NCBI GenBank assembly: GCA_028717825.1
Contig: JAQUNB010000039.1
Coordinates: 1-8,459 of the forward strand
Reading direction: 5' to 3'
Length of the DNA stretch: 8,459 nucleotides
From: Candidatus Omnitrophota bacterium
Lineage (GTDB): Bacteria; Omnitrophota; Gorgyraeia; Tantalellales; Tantalellaceae
Shown here: positions 1 to 6,400 of the stretch, one piece after another
Position numbering within the stretch: the first letter of the stretch is position 1
Layout: the number at the start of each line of letters is the position of its first letter
The notes under the pieces: generated by a model
The model's input: only the letters and a program-made list of their open reading frames with translations
What the model was told of the DNA's origin: nothing
Databases searched by the model: none
Position numbers and translations under genes: made by a program

Positions 1-482
1 CCGAGGGCTTCCAGCGTCTCGGCAAAGAGAACGCCGCCTTTAAGCGCATTATACCCCTTGATACCCTCCATACTACCGCTTTCGTCCATAATGAGCGTGA
101 AAGAAATATTTTTCTTCGTGGGGTCGAGGTTTTTTCTGTAGAATTTCATGCCGTCGCTTAACGCCGCTCCAAGTGATTTCATGAGGCGCCGCCCGTCGAT
201 CACGCCGCCGCGTTTCACATAAGCTTTTTTAGGCCTTATGGTGTCCGTGATTATCGAGTCCAGATAGCCCATCAGCTCCGTTACATATCGTCGTATTTCC
301 TGCATTATTTTTCTGCATTCCGACATGTCTCCGGCAAGCAGGGCTTCTTCGTTCGCCTCCTGAAAATCTTTCGCGCCATTCATGGTCTTGTCGCCGATCT
401 GTTTTCCGACTTCGTCATTAATTTTATCAAGGATCTTTTTCTGGTCTTCCTTGGAAAGTGTTTTCCATTTGGCCTTGTCTTT
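1..482 (-). other. Pre-VWA helical segment and start of VWA (MIDAS) domain, C-terminally cut
   Basis: Residues 2660-2735 are charged and predicted helical. KRGGVIDGRRLMKSL (2749-2763) then leads into the first VWA strand ISFTLIMDESGSMEG. The MIDAS motif DxSxS is D2792, S2794 and S2796 (positions 72-86). The arrangement 'G-x-(L/V)-D-x-x-R-L ... DxSGSMxG ... A ... E-x-L-E' closely resembles CobT/NorD VWA domains as I know them. The remaining MIDAS residues (the distal Thr and Asp) would lie beyond the left edge. Known: MIDAS domains coordinate Mg2+ through an acidic residue of the partner; in midasin this captures the UBL domain of assembly factors. Inferred: this is the client-binding arm of the protein. 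Confidence 0.88.
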
Positions 483-3400
483 GTTAAATATCCCCGGCTT
501 AGTTGGTTTGGCGTTGCCGGCACCGTCTCCGGCGGATTCTTCTTCACCTTTTTCCGGTCCACTTTCGCCTGTTCCTATCTCCGGGGTTCCTTTGTCCTTG
601 TCAGGCTTGCCTGCGTCCGGTTTTTCTCCACCCATGTCGGGCCCACCCGCCTCCGGCTCTCCTTTACCTTTTTCTGGCTCACTTTCTCCTCTTCCTCTCT
701 CCGGGGTTCCTTTGTCCTTGTCAGGCTCGCCTGCGTCCGGTTTTTTCCCACCCTTGTCGGGCTCACCCGCCTCCGTTTTTCCGTTGCCTTGCCCGGGTTT
801 GTTCCCTCTCTGGCGCTTACCGTCCTTATCCTCCTCGGGCGTTTCTTTGTCTTCATTTTTGTCATCGTCGGATTGATCTTTACTTTCTACCGCCCACTTA
901 TACACGATGGGCATTATGTTCTCCCTGATATTTTCTCCCTGCTCAAAAGCAAGGTCCATGATCTCTTCTTCGGTCGGCATTCTGTTAAATTCTATTTTGT
1001 TATTCGCGTCTTTCCGGATCGGGATCAAAGAAAAAACGCCCCGTGTGCCCTTACGCAGTACATCGTCCTCTCTGCCGGTACCTAACATTCCGTTGCCTAT
1101 AAAATCATACGAATCGTCTTTCCCTAATATCTGTTTCGCGCGTTCCACGGTTTTGCCTTTACCCAACATCAGTTCCTCTACGTCCGGCAACGCGTTCTCT
1201 TTCAAAAGTTTCTCAACGGTATGTGTGCCGATCAAAATTTTATATAGATCTATAAATAGCTCTTCTTTTGTTTTTCTTATTAGCTCCATTGACAAAGCGA
1301 CATTTTTTTCGTTTCCCGGAATAAATCCGCGTTTACCCATAAAAATAAGAAAGTTCCTCACGGTTTGCAGATAATTGGCGTTGTTGCCAAACAAAACCTT
1401 CACTAGCTCTCCATCCTGACTTATCTCGTTTTCCGCATCCTCAACCATCTCTTCTCCTTCTTGAGGATGTTCTCTATAGTAACCAACCATTCCTCTACCA
1501 AAAATAATTTCAGTGTTCCCTCTTACAAGATAATTCGCGGCGCCGCCGAATAAATACCTAGCCCAGTTTTCAATACGCCCGTCTCTTATTACATTAGATA
1601 TATCGCATTCAAGCCCATCTCGCATCTGTTCTGCATATATCAGCGTATACCTGTCTCCGTATCTATGCATTGATTCGTGCATGGCCGCGAAAACAAGCGC
1701 CTTTAAACTGCATTTTTCAAGCTCTTCTTCCGGATAATAGAGCACGTTATTGAAGCTATTGTATGCCCAACCTTTCCCGGCCTCAAGCGATATACCCCCG
1801 GGGCTGACCGCGGCAAAAGCGGCTTTATATAACTGTTTCTTTTCTTCAATGCTTTTTTCCTTCCAGCTTTTAGTTATGGCTGGCGACCAAAAATCGATCT
1901 TCTTTTTACTGCGAATACCTACGGTCGATCTTGCGCTTACGGGTTGCCTGCCCTGTGGTTTTGCCATGTGAACGCTACTGCCGGGTTGCGCCATATAATT
2001 TGGTAATTGTGCTCCGTACATAAAACCGATCCGTTCTTTCGAATCGACACGCTCGTAAAACCATTCGACGTTCGCGCCGAGGTCCTCGTCGCTTATTTTT
2101 CCTATTTTATCTTTCGCGATATTTATAAGTATCCGGTATTTTTCGTCCTTTCCACGCGCGTGATCGACCCATATCTCCCTAAATCTGCTTCGTAGTGCCG
2201 GGGAAAGGCCCACGCGGCCGGTATTGGTCCCGATCACGCCCGCAAGCGGGTTCATGGTCGCGAAAAGCCTGAAATCGTCATGTATCCTTATTTCTTCTCC
2301 CGTGTCCGGGATAACGAACCGGCCCGTGTCAAAATACTGGTTCAATATTTCTATAACACCGGCATCCGACATGTTTATTTCCTCAAGGACGAGTGCCGCC
2401 CCTTCTTCCATCGCCCGAACAAGAACGCCTTTCTTAAAAACAAAGGTCCCGGTTTCCTCATCTAGAATGTATGACCCTACCAATGTCTCAACGGTCGCGG
2501 CCCCCAGCGATACGGATTCGTATTTCCATCTTAGTTCCCGCGCGATATCGCCTATCATGTCCGTTTTTCCTCCGCCGGACTGCCCAACAAGAAGCACCGG
2601 CCGCGAGACGTGTTTATCTTTTATTCTTGCGCCGTCGCGGAACCCTTTCAGTATCTGGCTGCGCACATACCGCATGGACCTAAATTCGATCATTTTTCGT
2701 ACGCTGTCCGCGTCGGTTGTTTCGTTCGTTCGTTTTTGCACACTAATATCATTCATATTCACGTTGTCGTCTGTAATATTCAGGCGATAGCTCGGATAAA
2801 TCTCTTCATAGTTGAGATCCCCGGCCAAATGCTCTTTAAAAATATCGCCGAGAAGTTTTATATTTTTTTCCGATTGCCCCACAAGACCCGCGTATTCCGC
2901 GTAAGCTTCTTCTGTCAAAATCTGTTCGTCATTTTTTGTCTGCCCGGGACTTTGCAGTCTTTTTAACGTGTCCTCGATTATTCTCTCAAGGTTGCGTATC
3001 GCAAAATTGTACGTTCCGTTATTATTGAACACTTCAAAATCTCCGTTATGGCTTTTTTCATCAATGATCTTCTGCATACGCGCAAGTTTTAATATAAGTT
3101 CTTTCTTGATCACGTTTTCCGTTTTATATTTATTTTCGAGGATCTCACAGCATTCTTCGGGGGAAGCGGTGCGAATGTGGTGCATCTCGAACCTGTTCAT
3201 GAACGCTTCGCTCATCCTGTTGCGGCCGGCGTAACTGGCGGGGTTCGCTGTAACAATAAGCTGGAAACCCGCGCCCGGCTTGATCTGTTCACCGTTGAAC
3301 TCAATGTAGCCGAGCGTCAGTACCTGATACAAAATAGCGAGCGCTTCTTCGTTGGCAAGATTCACTTCGTCAAGCAAGACCACGTCCCCCGCCCTGAACG

Positions 3401-6400
3401 CCTTTAAGAATTCGCCGTCCCGGAACGTGAGATTGATGCCGCCGAACCCGCTTTCGAGTAGTACCGCCATTTTCTGGAGCTTTCGAAACGCGCCCGCTTC
3501 GGGCATTGCCGCATTTCCGCTAACAGCCTTCTTCATTTCACTGTTCGCCTTTGGCACAAGGAAACTAAAAATATAATCATAATATTTTGTGGCTTCGCTG
3601 AACTGGCCGCCGAGCGCTTTTTTGATCTCGTTGTCGGTAATATTCATCCGTTTGAACGCTTTTTCTATTTGGACATTCCGGCCCTGTTTAAACGCCCGCG
3701 TCAAGATCTCGAAAGAATCTTTCAAGTTGTACTTTTCGGTCACGGGATGCGAACTTCCCAAAAGATCATACTCATCCGTCCGCTGGTTTATCTGGATCCT
3801 TTTGAACGATTTCCCGATCATTTTTGCCGCGATCTCGGCATATGTCGATTTGCCGCCGGCCGTCTCGCCGAACAGCATGATCGGATTGAATCTCGAATCC
3901 ATTTTGTCGCCCTTGCGCCGGTAAAAGCCGTCGAGAATATCGCCAATGATCTTTTTCGATTCTTCGGTCATGACAAACCCGTCCAATTCGTTCTTCTCTA
4001 TTGACCCTATGAGTTTGCCGAGGAGATATGCTTTATACTGGTCCGGGGTCTCTTCCCACTTAACGGATGTTTGGGGTTCGTTTTTCCCTTTGTTGAACAC
4101 TTTTTCCGTTACAAGTTGTTTGTCTTCCGCCGAGTGGTTTCTAAGATAGTAAACCCGGTATAACGCGTGATCGACAAAACCATCTATATCCGTTTCCGTA
4201 CTTTCTTTTGCCGTCGAAGTCAATAGTATGGAACGGGCAACGATATCAGCGATACGCGTAATATCCCTGAGCGACGTGTAATATCCTTCATTATTTTTAG
4301 CGCCGTATTTATTGTTTTCCATCAGTCCCGTATAATTTGAATACGCTTTATAAATGCGGTCTATAGCTTTTTCGATATTTTTTTCGATACCTCTATTTTT
4401 GAATTTACCGCGTATGATCTTTTTTATTTCTTCTTCGCTTTTTCCGTGCGGAACCCACACCTCGGAAAACCTGCTTCTTAGTGCCGGGGATAAGCCAACA
4501 CGGCCGCCGCTCCGGGACGTTACGCCCTGCTCGGGGTTCATGGTCGCGAAAAGCCTGAAATTCCGGTGTATCTCTTCCTGTTCGCCGGTAAACGGGTTCG
4601 TAAAGGTCCCCTCGTCAAAATATTCGTTAAGGATCTCAAGGAGCCCCGAGTCCGCCATATTGATCTCCTCAAGAACGAGAATGGCGCCTTCCCGCATCGC
4701 CTGAACAAGGATGCCCGGTTTATATTTGAACCTTTTGGTGTTCTCATCCATGATGTAGCTCCCCAGGAGCGTATCGAGCGAAGCGTTGCCGAGCGAAACC
4801 GACCTGTATTTCCATCTCAGTTCCCGCGCGAGGTCGCCTATGATCTCGGTTTTTCCGCCGCCGGATTGCCCGACAAGCAAACATGCGCGTTTTTTGTCCT
4901 GTATTCCTTTTAAGACCTGATATCTGATGAGGTTTGTTGAAGATACTTCTATGAGAGGCTCTATAACATCGGCCATTGCCGAGGCTTCTTCGCCTTGCCT
5001 CTTCTCTACGGACAACCCGTTGATCGACACGGCATCTGCGGTTATTTTAAAATTGAGTTCTTTAAGGCCCGGTACGGCTCCGACGTTCTCCGAAAAAAGT
5101 TTATTAAGCAGTTCCGTGTTCTTGTTGCTTCTTCCAAGAATGCCCAGATATTCAAGGTAAGCTTCCTTGATTATCGCTTCCTGCACTGGCGGACTCGAAT
5201 CGCCTTCGTGAAATACTTCTTCCACATCGCGCATTATTTTTTTGAGGTTGCGTAAAGTAAACGTGTACCCTGATTTTGGATCGATCTGTACTCCGCGAAT
5301 ATCTGCGAAATGGTTTTTTTCCAGTTCGTCGTTCAATGTTTTCTGGAAATACGAAAGTTTTTTTATAATACCATTCGCCTTTTCGCGATCTCGCATGGTG
5401 ATTTTTGAGAATTTGCTTCCGGCGTCATCACATTTCGCGGAAAACTCTTCCTCTACTATCCCGCTCATTACCTCGGGGCTCATATCCGCGATATAATGCA
5501 CTTCGAACCTGTTCATGAACGCTTCGCTTAATTTATTACGTCCGGCATAAAGGGGATTCGCTGTTGCCACAAGTTTAAATCCCGGCGCGGGAGTTATTTT
5601 CGTGACGCGCCCTTCTATCTGGTCGTAATATTCCACATACCCCAGCGTAAGCAACTGATAAATAACACCTAAAGATTCCTCATTAGCAAGATTTACTTCA
5701 TCCAGCGTCACAAAATCGCCGCGCCGCATCGCGCTCAAAAGGCGTCCTTCCCTGAACCTTAACTCGATATTCAGTATCCCGTTTTTCATGAGATGCGCTA
5801 TGTTAACGATATATTTTTTTGCTTCTTCTTTCTCTTCGGATGTTTCCTTCTGCAAAGCCCGAATAAGATGTTTTGTGATCGTTTTTTGCGTTTCTATGGC
5901 ACGCTTGGACATGTTCTCCGTAAGCGAAACTTCGTCAAACGCATCGTCGATATCGTCCACGCCTAAGCCGCCGGATTTAAGTATCTTGGCTGCCTGCCGT
6001 AGTTTAACCCATTTGTTCTCGGCCATGGCGTTCTTTACGATATTGTATGCCTCATCAAACCCGATCTTTACCTCGATCGGTTCATACGCGCCGAACAGGT
6101 CCATTTCATCGGTTTGTTCGTTGATCTGAATACGGGTAAAATGCTGTCCGAGCAGATTAAGCGCGGCGTATCGCGCTATGCTTGATTTGCCGCCCGAGGT
6201 ACCGCCCATCAAAAACACAGGCGTGAATTTTCCCGCGCCGTTTTTTTCGGCATCCTGCGAAAAAGCTTCTATCAGCGATAAAATATTCTGTTTTGTGCGA
6301 TCGTCCTCGACCAGCTTGCTTTCGCTTAAGAGTTTTAGGTCTTTATCGTTCAATTTTGAGGAAATTGTTTCTTTGTTGATCCGCGCGACAAGGATCTTTT

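Larger units (their letters stand above)
2760..4067 (-). other. AAA+ module 5 (A type, long insertion)
   Basis: Walker A is GETAGGKS (1531-1538, positions 3846-3869), followed by RIQINQRTDEYDLLGSSHPV, the same midasin-like loop as in module 3. A roughly 100-residue insertion (about 1576-1678) includes the KRMNITDNEIKKAL stretch. Then come the helix-2 segment LTFRDGEFLKAFRAG, Walker B VVLLDE (1693-1698, positions 3366-3383) with VNLANEE, sensor-1 VTANP (Asn1739), SEAFMNRF (Arg1756) and sensor-2 FAIRNLER (Arg1822). Every canonical ATPase residue is present. The insertion starts and ends at equivalent places in modules 3 and 5, but its sequence is poorly conserved. Confidence 0.92.

Noticed and set aside
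541..780. Possible CRISPR or other spaced repeat array
   Set aside because: The two 120-bp units abut directly without spacers and encode protein in frame.
575..865. Minus-strand open frame very rich in Arg/Lys, and a similar one at 380-562
   Set aside because: These are frame-shifted readings of the linker and pre-VWA region. The correct frame runs straight through them with recognisable protein.
382..876. Plus-strand open frame rich in Ser/Pro/Gly repeats, like a secreted low-complexity protein
   Set aside because: It is the complement of the charged linker with its 120-bp repeat. Its repeats are fully explained by the minus-strand coding sequence, which continues on both sides.
1..1892. 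Assignment as cobaltochelatase subunit CobT
   Set aside because: The similarity is at the level of domain layout and VWA motif. No cobalamin genes are visible, and the fusion to six AAA+ modules does not fit CobT.
1960..1990. Internal start at Met2165 (1965-1967) giving a separate CobT-like protein
   Set aside because: The bases preceding this ATG contain no purine-rich ribosome binding site, and the frame is continuous with module 6. Separate translation cannot be excluded but has no support.
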